Assembly (NCBI GenBank): GCA_033439265.1
Contig: JAVTVX010000013.1
Span: 188,501 to 252,500, forward strand
Direction of reading: 5' to 3'
Source of the DNA: Dillenia suffruticosa
Lineage: Eukaryota; Streptophyta; Magnoliopsida; Dilleniales; Dilleniaceae
DNA length: 64,000 nucleotides
Positions 13,952 to 24,765 of the stretch are shown piece by piece. The translations under genes and the position numbers were made by a program. Numbering within the stretch: position 1 is the first letter of the stretch; every line of letters begins with the position of its first letter. A model generated the notes under the pieces. That model did not search any database. It was given only the letters and a program-made list of their open reading frames with translations, and was not told where the DNA came from.

Positions 13952-14014
13952 CGCCTCCAGGAACAAAGAAGGAGAAAGAAGGGTTTGCCACAGAGAGAGA
14001 GAGAGAGAGAGAGA
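13892..14014 (-). promoter_or_regulatory. IMB3 leader/promoter: telo-box plus opposed (CT)n and (GA)n tracts
   Basis: Just upstream of the IMB3 start codon lies a telo-box-like AAACCCTAA (13892-13900, plus strand). It is followed by a (CT)n run (13915-13949) and, 42 bp on, a (GA)n run (13992-14014). The two simple repeats are reverse complements and could fold into a stem. Telo-boxes and GAGA-type repeats are recurrent in promoters of plant translation and nuclear-transport genes; their use here is inference. Confidence 0.5.
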
Positions 14015-14864
14015 AGGTTTTTAAATTGGAGGCGGTGTTCCGGGGGCAGGGATGTTTCTATTTTATTTCCAACAAAAATTTTGATTTGGAGTTTATTTCT
14101 AATTTTAGTTTTTATTACTCGTCTATATATTTCTATTTTTTATTTATTATTTTTATTCAAATAATTCACTATATGTGATTTTGGAGCCCCGAGATAGTTT
14201 GAGATTTCAAATTTTAATTATTTATGATGTTTGGTTCGTCTAGTGAATGATGAATAAATGGTTTTTAATATTTTTGTTTGATTAATTAATTTGTAGTTAA
14301 ATTTGAAAAGAGAGGATTTGTATTATACGTTGTGATTAAAATGGCCAACTGTTCCGTGACGCTGGTAATGGCAACTACTGTGGCCAATGAAAAAAAATTG
14401 GCAATTCCTGTAACCCGGACCGAAAACCGGCCCAGCCGCGTCCACCGTAACCCGGACCGAAAACTGCCCAACCTAGCTCGGTTCCAATGGCCAATTTATT
14501 TTTTTTTTGAAAATTTTCACTTTGAAAACAGTCGGATTAGATCGGCCCGGCACAGCCTGGCTCAATAGACCGGGCCGATTCCCAACAACCCCAGGCCTGG
14601 AAGACCTCGAAACCGTGATCATCGTCTTAGAAACTATAATGTTTTTTTTTTTGTTATACTAATATTTGAATATAAAATTATCGAGTTAAAAAGAAAGATT
14701 ATAACTACTAAAGCGTTCCATAAAACCTTTACGAACTAAAGAAGTCTCACAGCTTAGATCGGTGACATCCATTGCACCTTTCTTCTTTTTTGGTGCCAAC
14801 ATAGCAAGTGTCGATAATGTAACGACGAGCTTAATTGAGAGGAATAGTTATGTATTTGTAGGGC

Positions 14865-14882
14865 GGGGGGGGGGGGGGGGGG
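14865..14882 (+). repeat. Poly-G run (18 G)
   Basis: An uninterrupted run of 18 G in an AT-rich neighbourhood. Runs this long are rare in plant DNA and are also a common place for sequencing or assembly length errors. Confidence 0.9.
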
Positions 14883-15662
14883 AGGCTACAAAATTTTGTT
14901 CTCATGTGTACCTTATACCCACTTGAAAAAATTAAAATATATATAAAAGAGATTCTAAAATATCTATTTAAAAAGAAAATTACCCTTAAGCATGTTGTAG
15001 AAGGTTGTTGGGGGAGGGGGGGGGTAATTACCCCCTATTACTTCCATTTTATTATTTGATAAATAAATAGACAAACTAAAATAGCAAAATTTAACATGCG
15101 AATGAATAAAATTAGTTTATTAATCGAATGATGTTTCCACCGGATTGGGTTGGGTTGGTTCAATTATTCGTGAGTAATAATTGATAGAACTTAATTATTT
15201 GGGTGTATAATTGTTGGTCAAGTTCAAGGTGCACTTGATGGTCAATGGAAATATATTTGATTTTTCTCATAACAAAAAGGGACGTTTACATTTAATGCCA
15301 ACAATACTAAAACTTTTGTGAATGAGAAGAGAGGAAAACGAGGAAAATAAGGAAAATGTTTGTCAATAAACTATAACTCAAATGACAGTCTCTTCTTCCC
15401 TTCTAATGAACTATTTTCCCGTTCGTCATGGACGCAGCTGACATTGAGCAGAGCTAACAAAACATAAAGGCGCAGCGAAGTCTCTATTATAAAATTAACG
15501 AGTTCAATCATTTCTCAAAGCCTAGGATGTAGCATACACAGGAGGGGGGCAGCCACCATAATTTACCCGCACGGGCAACACCCCCTTGCCTTGTCATACA
15601 CCAAGGTTGTATTGTAAAATAGAATAAAAGAGATTAAACTTTTTTTTCCAAAAAAAAAAAAA

Positions 15663-15682
15663 ATATATATATATATATATAT
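15663..15682. repeat. (TA)n microsatellite
   Basis: About ten TA units, followed by a few TTTA units. Confidence 0.9.
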
Positions 15683-17759
15683 TTATTTATTTATATAGAT
15701 GCAACCAGAGATTAGGACTCACTCAGGGTGCTCCATTTTCAAGGCTACAACTGGTCGGCTCTCATGTTGAATATAGTGGCTATTTGCTACTAAGGAGGCA
15801 CCGGCCAAGCCGATGTCAACTATATCAAAATTGTGTGTACCTTTGCAATTCTTTGCACTCTACTGTAAGGCAGAAAAATTACGGTGAGGTAGAAAATACT
15901 AGGAAACGGAACCTGTTGTTTCCTCTATACAGGTCTGGAAAATCCATTAACTATGAGGCAGAAAAGAGCATCCTGCGTAAATTTCATTGTGTGGCAGCCT
16001 AGCCTCTAGGTAACATTCTCATCATTATTAATGAAGAGGAACTTTCAGTTTGCCAATAGATGTTGCACTGGGAAATCATCTAAAGGATACCCAATAATTT
16101 TTGTACAACTTTTGTGATATCTGAGTCAGAAACTCAAAGCTTCATCTAACAATCCTCTTACTTATTACATGTGATACAAAGCTCGCTGAGTCACAACTCC
16201 TAACTCCTTAACTAATTTTTCTTTTTATGGACAAGCAACAGTCCTATTCCAGTTCAGTGAATTTGGGTTTGCATTAGGAAGAACAATGTATTTTTCTGTT
16301 GTGAAAGAATTAATCATAGGCTTTTCGTTTATTATGTTAAACTTGTCTTATTGTTCTCCTGCTTTGGGCGTATGTGTGTTTTACTGGTTGGTAGGAGGAT
16401 CAAGGGTTGACTTGGATACAGGTGCAGCCATAGATTATGGACTACACGGATCTAAGAGCAAAGTGCAAAGTAAATGGAGCGGACGAATCAAAACCAAAGA
16501 TGAAAAAATTAACAGTTACATACCCTGATGATCGTGAGGGAGAGACATAAACATGGTGGACTGGGGATACTTTCTTTGGAGAAATATAAGACTTGGAAAT
16601 GAAGAAACCTTAGGTGATCCAGGGCATTGACCCAATAGGCACAAAAATGTACTATAACTGTTCCATGCAAATACTCACAAAGAACACCCGTGAACCATAA
16701 CAAGTACTTCAGAAAAAGGTAGTCTCTGGAACCTGGTTAGTCTTCAGTGTTGTTCCAACCGGGCCAAGCTTCACGAGCAGAGGCTTTGTGGCATGTATAA
16801 ATATTTCATTGTAAAATGTAATGATATTAACATGGTCCGGCTTTGTTCTCTGTTACCAACCACAGAAAGTATTAAAATTTGCTGAAATGAAATGAAATGA
16901 TGCAATAACGACAGAGAAACCTACCCCACTCCAGCGTCTTCATGCCCCATCAACAAATACATTACGGAAAACTTGAGATTTACATTGTGGTTGCTTCCAG
17001 TAGTTGTAAATGATTTCTTCACAAGTCAGATTAAGTTGAGAAACCTGAAGAGTCAGAACTTGAGATTCAGTTAATATGGAAGATAAGATTTGGGCCACAG
17101 ATACACTCTCAAGGATGTCCCAGAATCAGACCTTTGCAACTCCAAAGAAGTAACACAACATGATCTGGTCAATATGGCGATTGAAGAAGAGACTGGTTCA
17201 TTGGCTAAGAATTTGTTGAAAAAGATGGTAAACATACTCTCTTATATGCTGAAACAGTTGAAACCTTTCAACCATGCCATTTATTCTGACAGCAACTGAT
17301 TTTACAAAATCTACACAGCAGACAAGGATTGAAATACTTAAGTGTGAGATGGTCACAACCCGAATCTAAACAAATGTTATATCGTCAATCTAGGTATTGC
17401 AGCTGAATCCATAGCAAAATAAGCATGTACAAGATTTCTGATTAGATCAACTCTTTGGATATGCATAGAGATGCCTAGACAACCCCTTAGCGTTTACAGA
17501 ATTTTCTTCACTCAAAAAGAAAAGAAAAAAAGAACTGCATTGTTTCCATGCTCATTGGAGATGAGGTATATAGGAAAAAGTAAACCTTCAAATCTTATTC
17601 CCCTAGTGGTTACCTTGCTGAAGAAAATGTTGATGATGCACATTTCCGCACAAGTTTCCCCTCCACCTCCTGGATTAGGCCATGGTGGACTGCAAATTCG
17701 TAAGTGCATATGCATAAAAACTAAGAATCATGTGCGCACGCACATGAAAATAGATAAAA

Positions 17760-18576
17760 TCAAATCAAATAAGTAGCTTTCAAATTGCTTCGCTGAATTA
17801 TCCAGGATTCTACCTGATGAATGCCAACTGCAACAGAGTTGCAGGGACTTCGATTTAGGGGAGTTGAAGCCCAGAAGGCAATCCTTCACCAGTGATGTAA
17901 CAGAGTTTTGCTCGACCAAAACACTTATAAATTCAGTGCATAACGTCTTTGGGGATTGCATATCGCCATTGTGACCTGATTTATAGCAGGCTCAATGGGC
18001 AAATATACTGAGATGTGAGACAAATAACTCATAAGAGAAAAACAACACTCAATTATTTTACATCTGTGCTTTAAGTAAAACTACAATTAAGCTAGCAATC
18101 ACTACATGGTGCATATACAATGATATTATTAACTGGTGAAGTCTCATGCTTTTGCACAGAAGGCAAAGGAGGCAAGCCCACACATGATCTGCTGCCATGC
18201 ATGGCTATTGCATCCAAAGATGGTATAGCCTCTGCTAATTCAAACTCCTTGAGTGACACAGGCACGTAGAACCCAACACGGCTCCAAATAGGGGTCATCA
18301 CATCAACCTCACTCATTTCAATAGAGCATCCCAGTCCCCACCCCCTCAAGACATAGTTGCAGTTGTAGTCAGATTACGACTACTGGTCGGTATCCAAATA
18401 GGACTCACTTTTGTTCCTGTGGAAGGATTGGGTGGTGGGAGGGTCTTCTTGTCAGTCATTTTCTTTCCCTTCAAAAAATTCAATGACCCCCAGCCACATA
18501 ACTTCCGGTTCCGGATTATATCACAGTAATCTTTATTATTAATGTTTGTATTATCTTCCAGTTGCTCATTATCCAA
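17760..18576 (-). other. Unidentified coding-looking patches on the minus strand, possible gene remnant
   Basis: Three minus-strand stretches read like ordinary protein but do not join into one frame that I can prove. At about 18092-18290, a segment includes WSRVGFYVPVSLKEFELAEA and then IPSLDAIAMHGSRSCVGLP. At about 17770-17985, a segment includes [19 protein letters not shown] followed by [17 protein letters not shown]. At 18346-18576, a 76-residue frame starts at ATG 18576. A stop separates the first and third stretches in frame. GT and AG dinucleotides that could splice the first two exist (for example an AG before 17985), but no model is convincing. I do not recognise the family. It may be a decayed copy or a lowly supported real gene. 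Confidence 0.3.
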
Positions 18577-18579
18577 ACA

Positions 18580-19540
18580 AACAAATAAACAAACATCGAC
18601 ATCAACAAATTGAAATTAAACTGATCATCATCGGCCATATACATTCTGTGTTCTATCCTCCCCAATATTCAAGAACAAGACACAGCGAGGGGAGAGAGAA
18701 AGAGAGGCAAATGAGAATCATAATTAGAGAGAGAATGTGGGAACCCGCATTAAAAGGGGTCGAGATTAGGGTAAGAAAAAAGGGCACTGACCTCTTAATC
18801 TCCAACGAATCTGATTGATCTGCAGATCTAAGAAAGCAAAATCGGCGACCAAAATCGGCAATGGATCTTTAAGAGAACCTGGCAACTCACAGTATTAAAT
18901 CAAGTCTAGGTTTTGAACTTCAGAATCGCAGGAAGGTCAAAAAGTATGATTTGCTAAAAGAGAAATAATTGTAGTTATTATAGAGTTGGTGACTGTAGTA
19001 GTAGGATCTAAGCTAGTGGGTTGTTTGTGAAATTGACGGGATGATAAGTAAGTGAAGTATGTTTGTTTTGGTTGTTGTACTTAGAAATGTGCCCCGATTA
19101 GGTTTTGTTTGCTCTTAATTTGGGAATTGGTGAAACATAAAAGAGAGATGAACTGGAGCAAAAAGGGCAGAGCAAGAAAAAAATTGAAAGTGTTAAGGAA
19201 GGGTAAGGGTTGCTCCTTCCTTCAACTTCGATGGCAGTCTGCCTACTGGTTGAGTTGAGACAAAAAGAAGTTTGTAAATGGTCAAAGCTCAATCCAATCC
19301 TTTGGTGAATGACAGAAAAATTAATTAGGAATGAAGCCACTCATTATGTATTATGTATTATGGTATGTGTAGTGTATAATTAGCCAAGGCATTGATCCCA
19401 AAACTCAGAAGCCTCTTTCTACCTCTCCCTCTCCCTTTCCAGCTCCCACCTCAAACCCTAACCTTAATCATCATATTTGATCATCCTCCTCATCCCCTCC
19501 TACTGCTGCTCCTCCATCAAATCATATTAATGGTAAGCAT
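18580..19540. other. Spacer, no gene supported
   Basis: The stretch contains GA-rich (18690-18735) and CT-rich (19410-19450) segments and short frames without domains. The 18820-18960 part could be a promoter or leader for the unidentified minus-strand patch, but nothing proves it. Confidence 0.4.
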
Positions 19541-20134
19541 TGAGGAGACCAGAATGATGGGATTCATCTCCACATAAAAACCAGGTCATGGGATCAGAGA
19601 TGCTGAATTTGTTGCATAGACAATCTTTATCTTGTGCAGAATTGGTCCATATGCTGAATTTTCTACAAAGATAGCTAACTAAGGATGTGACCGAGGAGTT
19701 TTGGCAGTTCTGAGTACTGCTGGACCAAATGGCAAACCCATGAGACTGAGGGAAGAGCTGAGCTCGTGCCAGAGGAAAACAAGTAGACCAGATTAATGGA
19801 TAGTTAGAATGACAATTTGAAACTTCTGCCAGACTAGATGGCTGAAGAAACTTCTGATGGAGACCAGACTTAACAGAGATACAGGGAACTCCTTCATCAG
19901 ATGGCAGTTCTGATGGAGAGTACATTTGACGGAGACATGGAGGACTGCATGACCAGGTGGCATTCTCATGGAAACCCCTACTAAACTGGATGGCAGATGA
20001 GCTTGACTGTAGGAAGGATGACGAGCAACTACTTGAGCTTAACCAGAAGGTGACTAGATTCAAGTGGCTCAGGACTGACTTGCAACACATTAGAGAAGTG
20101 CTTGAGCTCTCTGCAGACAGGCTGAAGGATGTTA

Positions 20135-20515
20135 GGCTTTGATACCATGTTGAGAATGGAGGAGGAGAAACCGTATTCTTTTTGTGACTCAATTAAGCTG
20201 AGTGCTACATTATTTTATCAACTCAATTGGCTTGAGAGAGAGAGGTTACGTGCTAAAAGGATGCCTGAAAAATTACATGATGTAAGCTTTGCCTTGAGTG
20301 ATAAGCACTTAACACACATCTATTTATACCACAAACCATACACCAACAATACTCCAATTTCATATGAACCTTCATTCCTAACTATTCACTATGGCTACTA
20401 TTCATGATCCCTAGAAGTCCCAAATCTTTATTCTCTGTTATTTCCAAGACACTCTATTAACTCTCTATTAGAATAAGTTAAAAAGGAACCAAATTAAAAG
20501 AATAAATATAATAAC
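20135..20515 (-). mobile_element. Orphan LTR edge with tRNA-Met-type primer-binding site, element on minus strand
   Basis: Read on the minus strand, TCAACA is followed directly by TGGTATCAAAGCC (20135-20147). This differs at one base from the TGGTATCAGAGCC site complementary to the 3' end of initiator tRNA-Met that many plant copia elements use. On the plus strand the adjoining sequence begins TGTTGAGAATGG at 20148, as an LTR end should. The far LTR edge is not certain: an end near 20515 is possible because the plus strand there reads AATAACA. No partner LTR is seen in the window, and the sequence on the internal side (19530-20134) shows no gag or pol domain. It is probably a truncated or non-autonomous element. 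Confidence 0.45.
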
Positions 20516-20639
20516 AGATACAAGAGATTTAGGGGTGAGCAAATTGCAAATGTTTAAAAAAATCAAAGTGCTATAAGGAAAAAATTGAGAAGCAAAACAA
20601 CTAGCTTGAAAGATAAAATGTAAACGAGTAATAGAATAA

Positions 20640-21029
20640 AAATGCAAACAATTGAAAATGAAGAATAAGCTTGAAATTTTGTGTGTGAGAGAGAGAGAGA
20701 GAGGAAGAGCATTTAAAGTAAGAAAAAGAGTGAACACAAACAGAGAGCATTTAAAGTAAGAAAAAGAGTGAACACAAACAAAACAAAATATGGTATTATG
20801 ACCCAGCCAAGCATCCCTCAGAGGAATATACACTTCTAAAGGATCTTTCATACTGTGCCTAATCCCGAAATTAGTTCTATACAATTTTGCGTCTAATTAA
20901 ATTGTGGTAATATGAAAATGATAATCTTCTTCATGAATTATTAAAAAGCAACTTGGCAAATTCATATTTTACATGATCCTTGTGTAAAAGATTGAAGAGA
21001 AAAAAAGTGGTCCAAAAAAACTAAAAAAG

Positions 21030-21064
<35 letters not shown>

Positions 21065-22816
21065 AGTAGAAGGGAAATCAATACAAAGATGAAAAGATGA
21101 CCATCAAAACATCAACAAATAAGGACATTAAGGAAATATCCAAATAGAAGGTGACAATGCCAAATATCTAATTAAACAGTGCATTGAGCAAGCGGAGGAG
21201 AAAAACCGCAGGTAAAAACAATGCAAAGTAATAAAGGGAGGGCAAAAAAAAAAAAATGAAATGTAGAAAAATAAAAAGGAAAACAACTAAGATAAAATAT
21301 TGAAAGTACTATATGTTAAAATATAAATTGAAGTGAGACGAAACATATAACACTAAAAGAAAAGATAAAAATGAGGAAAATTTGATGAAAGAATAAAGTA
21401 AGTGGATGTAAAAAGTCAAAAGGAAAAATTAAAAGAATGAGTTTCAAATTGAAAGAGGACGAGAAAGCAAGGGGGAGAGAGAAGAGCATTTCATGTAAAT
21501 AAAGGAAAAGAGATCAATGGGAGCAAAATATAGAGGGATTAAGTTAAATATAAAGAGATTGTAAAAGATTAAAGAGTAAAAAAAAAAACAAAAAGAACAA
21601 GTTCAAAGATTGGAAAAACGTAAGAGGAAAGATATTTTTCCAAAGAGAACCAATAAAAGGGAAAAGGAGAATGAGGAAAAAAAATTACAAGGATAATAAA
21701 AATTATTAACAAACAATCAAGAGATATGGGAACAACACGAAATATCATAATGGAAGGACTTACCAACAAAATTGAACAAAGAAAATAAAATGGAGTCAGA
21801 GAGAATCACCATGGATATGAAAGAACAAAAGAATAAGAAGATTCAAAAGATTAATAGGAACATGAAAAACAATTTGAAACTTGGAAGTAAGAAAAATTAT
21901 TAAGAAAGGTAAATCATTGAAAGTACAATATGGAAACGAATTAAAGAGAAATAAAACCATTAAGAGGGGACAAAAAGTTAAAACAAGAAAAATAAATAAA
22001 TAAATAGATAAGATATGAAAACACAAAAGATTAGATAAGACAAATAAAGAGGGAGTGTAAAAAGAGGAGAGAGAGATCATCAAAAGTAAAAGAAGAAAAA
22101 GAGTTGAAGAGTTAAATAAATGAGTGAAGAGCAAGTAAATAATTGAAAATTCAATATAGAGAAATGCTAACATTAAAGAGAAGAAAAAGAATAAGTTAAA
22201 ATGATTGAAAAGGGGGGAAAATCAACAAGAAAGTAAGGGAAAAGGTAAAGTAGTAAAACAAGAAAAGAGGAGAACTAAAAATGTGAAAAACCGAGTACAA
22301 AATAAATAAGGAGAAAGTATATAAATACCAGGCTGGTCGAAGTTATCAATGTCAAATGCAAAATAAAAAAATAAAATAAACATAAGCAAAATATGGAAAA
22401 AAAATTAAAAAAAAAAGAAGAAAAAAGCACACAGAACAGAAAGAACAAAATAAAAGAAGAGAAAAAATACAAAGGAGGAAAGCAAAAATGAAATTGAAAT
22501 GTTGAAAGACAAGAAAGAAAGTCATTAAAAATGTTAAAAGAATTAAAAAGACAACAATACAACAAAACAAAGAGAGAAAAAGGTATAACAAGGAAAAATA
22601 AAATAAATAAAAAAGACATAAGTAAATGCAATAAATAAATAAAGGACAAGATGAATGAGTTTGAAACTGAGAGCGAGAGAGACAAAGATATATAGAGAGA
22701 CACAGAGAAATAGAGAGACAAAGAGAGCATTTAAAGTAATCGGGAAGAGTGGAAGAGAAGCAATATATGGAGCGCAGTCAAGACCAGGTAAACGAAGGGA
22801 AATAAAATATTGAAAG
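20640..22816. repeat. Purine-rich degenerate repeat tract, left part
   Basis: More than 2 kb in which the plus strand is almost entirely A and G, with very little C or T. It carries recurring words such as AGAGCATTTAAAGTAA (20706, 20744, about 22725; a variant near 21482) and ATTGAAAGTAC. A 38-bp unit is tandemly doubled at 20706-20781. A (TA)n run lies at 21033-21061. The Ser/Leu/Phe-rich open frames on the minus strand here come from base composition, not from a gene. The tract resumes at 28716 after the copia insertion. Confidence 0.75.
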
Positions 22817-23128
22817 TGTTATAAATGACCATTTATTGTGGATGTCTATTCATATGAGTGCTTTTTCAAATGAATGAACAAATTCAAGAATGACCATTGG
22901 TTTTTGAGTTACTCTTTAATGACATGAGAACTTTTGGCTTTTGGGTTACTTATGATCATTCAATTTTTGGGTTATTATATTAATGGAAGTGTCTTTTTAT
23001 TGTTCTCAAAAATTCCTATAAATAGGTATCTTTGTAATCTCATTTTATATAATCAAATATAGAGAAATAAAATTATTCTTCTCTCATTCTCTCAAAAGTT
23101 CCTTATATTTTCTTGATATTTCACAACA
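22817..23128 (+). repeat. Copia 5' LTR
   Basis: 312 bp with TG...CA ends. A TATA box (TATAAATA) sits at 23017-23024, about 100 bp from the 3' end, where a retrotransposon promoter would drive the genomic transcript. Confidence 0.95.
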
Positions 23129-23145
23129 CGTTATCAGCACGAAAC
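23129..23145 (+). other. Copia primer-binding site, anticodon-arm type
   Basis: Directly after the 5' LTR the sequence is CGTTATCAGCACGAAAC. It does not match the 3' end of tRNA-Met. Its complement, TCGUGCUGAUAACG, fits the anticodon arm of plant tRNA-Ile(AAU) as I recall it (UCGUGCUAAUAACG). The single difference falls on the wobble base, where inosine would pair with the C seen here. Confidence 0.6.
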
Positions 23146-23660
23146 TTTAATACCACAAACACCTCCGTAGACACTTACTTATTTTTATTAAGGACGGCCA
23201 TATGCACTCTATAGTTTCTAATACCACAAACACCTCCGTAGACATCACATTTTATTCTCTCAATATTATGGAGTGCCATTATTGTAGTTTAGTCAATCAT
23301 TTTATTGTTTGTCTTATTTCTGGGAATGAAGATAATATTACATTTAGTCAACTGTTGTAATGTATTTTGTGTTCCTTTATTTCTCTCTAGTGTTACAATG
23401 CATACCATGCTTAAATTTATGATCCTCGTACTCATGACTTTTCATATCATACACGATGGTTCTTTTGAAAGACAAATAAAGTACATGAAATGAAACTAGA
23501 AAATAGAAATTAAGATCTCATGCACATATCTTAGTCGAACCAATCACTAGTTTGAACTTTGCATGCAATGATACATGGTATGATATATTGTCACTTCTAA
23601 TATTGATTACATCTATGTAAATTATATTCTAATTTTTTTGTGCTTATATGATAGTACTTC

Positions 23661-24673
23661 ATGGCAAATCTCACCAAACTTGAGTTTGTGGCTCTTGATA
23701 TTTCGGGAAAAAATTACTTATCATGAATCCTTGATGCTGAAATCCATTTGAATGCAAATGGACTCGGAGAAACAATTAAAGAAAATAATAAAGAGACTTT
23801 GCAAAATCGAGCCAAGACAATGATTTTTCTCCGACACCACCTCCACGAAGATTTGAAAATCGAGTATTTGACAGTGAAAGATCCATTTGAATTGTGGAAA
23901 AATTTGGAGGAAAGGTTTAACCACCAAAAAACGGTAATACTTCCTAAAGCTCGTTATGATTGGATTCATTTACGATTCCAAGATTTTAAATCTGTGAGTG
24001 AATATAATTCAGCCGTCTTTAAAATCAGTTCTCAATTAAAATTATGTGGAGAGAATATTACCGATTTGATATGTTAGAGAAAACACTCTCCACTTTCCAT
24101 GCCTCGAATATGCTCCTGCAGCAGCAATATCGAGAGAAAGGTTTCAAGAAATATTCTGAGCTAATTTCTTGTTTGCTTGTGGCTGAACAAAATAACGAGC
24201 TATTAATGAAAAATCATGAATCTCGTCCAACTGGCTCTATTCCATTCCCTGAAGTGAATGCGACAACTCACAACAACTCTGGACGTGGTCGAGGACGAGG
24301 CCGTGGTCGTGGACGAGGCCGTGGTCGTGGTCGTGGCCGTGGTCGTGGCTGGAATGTTTACCGTAATGATCATACAAACTACCAAAAGTGGAAAAGTAAT
24401 GAGAAAAAACAAGAAAAAGGTGGATCTAGCCAGAATGTTGAGAATAAATGCTACCGATGTGGGGTGATTGGACATTGGTCGCGTACCTGTCGTACGCCAA
24501 AACATCTTGTCGAGCTTTATCAAGCCTCGTTGAAGGAAAAAGAAAAGAATGTGGAGACAAATGCCTTATATCAAAATAATGACCCTAATAATATTTTTGA
24601 GGGTCTTGAAAATTTACCCCAATTAGAAGTTGGTGATTTTCTTGAGAATACTGAATATGGTGATTTTAATTAA
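23661..24673 (+). pseudogene. Copia gag, broken
   Basis: The structural capsid/nucleocapsid protein of the element. The frame opens at ATG 23661 (MANLTKLEFVALDISGKNYLS) but meets TGA at 23724-23726, where related elements normally have Trp. It then continues to about 24060, where it shifts by an indel into the frame running 24044-24673. Recognisable parts: the gag core (LWKNLEERFNHQK and following), an Arg-Gly repeat block at 24283-24350, and a CCHC zinc knuckle at 24449-24490 (CYRCGVIGHWSRTC, C-x2-C-x4-H-x4-C) that binds the packaged RNA. The stop is TAA at 24671-24673. Both breaks are few and look recent. Confidence 0.9.
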
Positions 24674-24765
24674 TGTAATTGTTTTCATTTCTCAATATCT
24701 ATAATAAATTCAAATTTATTGATTGTTTGTTTATTTATTTATTTATTTATTGTTTTTGAAGACCT

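Larger units (their letters stand above)
14180..17700. other. Gene-poor interval with homopolymers and an inverted repeat
   Basis: I see no supportable gene. Contents: GC-rich sequence at 14410-14580 with a 10-bp perfect inverted repeat (ATCGGCCCGG at 14541-14550 and its complement at 14570-14579), resembling DNA-transposon subterminal sequence; an 18-G run at 14865-14882; a second G-rich run near 15008-15025; and an AT microsatellite at 15663-15682. Short plus-strand open frames at 15784-16002, 16286-16528 and 17090-17299 have no recognisable domain. Confidence 0.5.

Noticed and set aside
13530..13991. 153-residue minus-strand frame starting in the IMB3 leader
   Set aside because: Out of frame with IMB3 and built on the GA repeat (Glu-Arg run); the IMB3 frame is conserved instead.
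19527..20192. 221-residue Ser-rich minus-strand open frame
   Set aside because: It crosses the LTR/primer-site junction, is low-complexity and has no domain; both strands are open in places, so it is not evidence for a gene.
20709..20781. Short direct repeats considered as a CRISPR-like array
   Set aside because: Plant nuclear DNA; only two copies without spacers, simply a tandem duplication in purine-rich sequence.
22275..22730. 151-residue Leu/Ser/Phe-rich minus-strand frame, and similar frames at 20468-20884, 21796-22173 and 28671-29358
   Set aside because: They are the complement of purine-rich repeat DNA; pyrimidine-rich codons produce Ser, Leu and Phe and give false membrane-like proteins.
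24203..24523. Thr/Ser-rich minus-strand frame
   Set aside because: Complement of the gag Arg-Gly repeat block.
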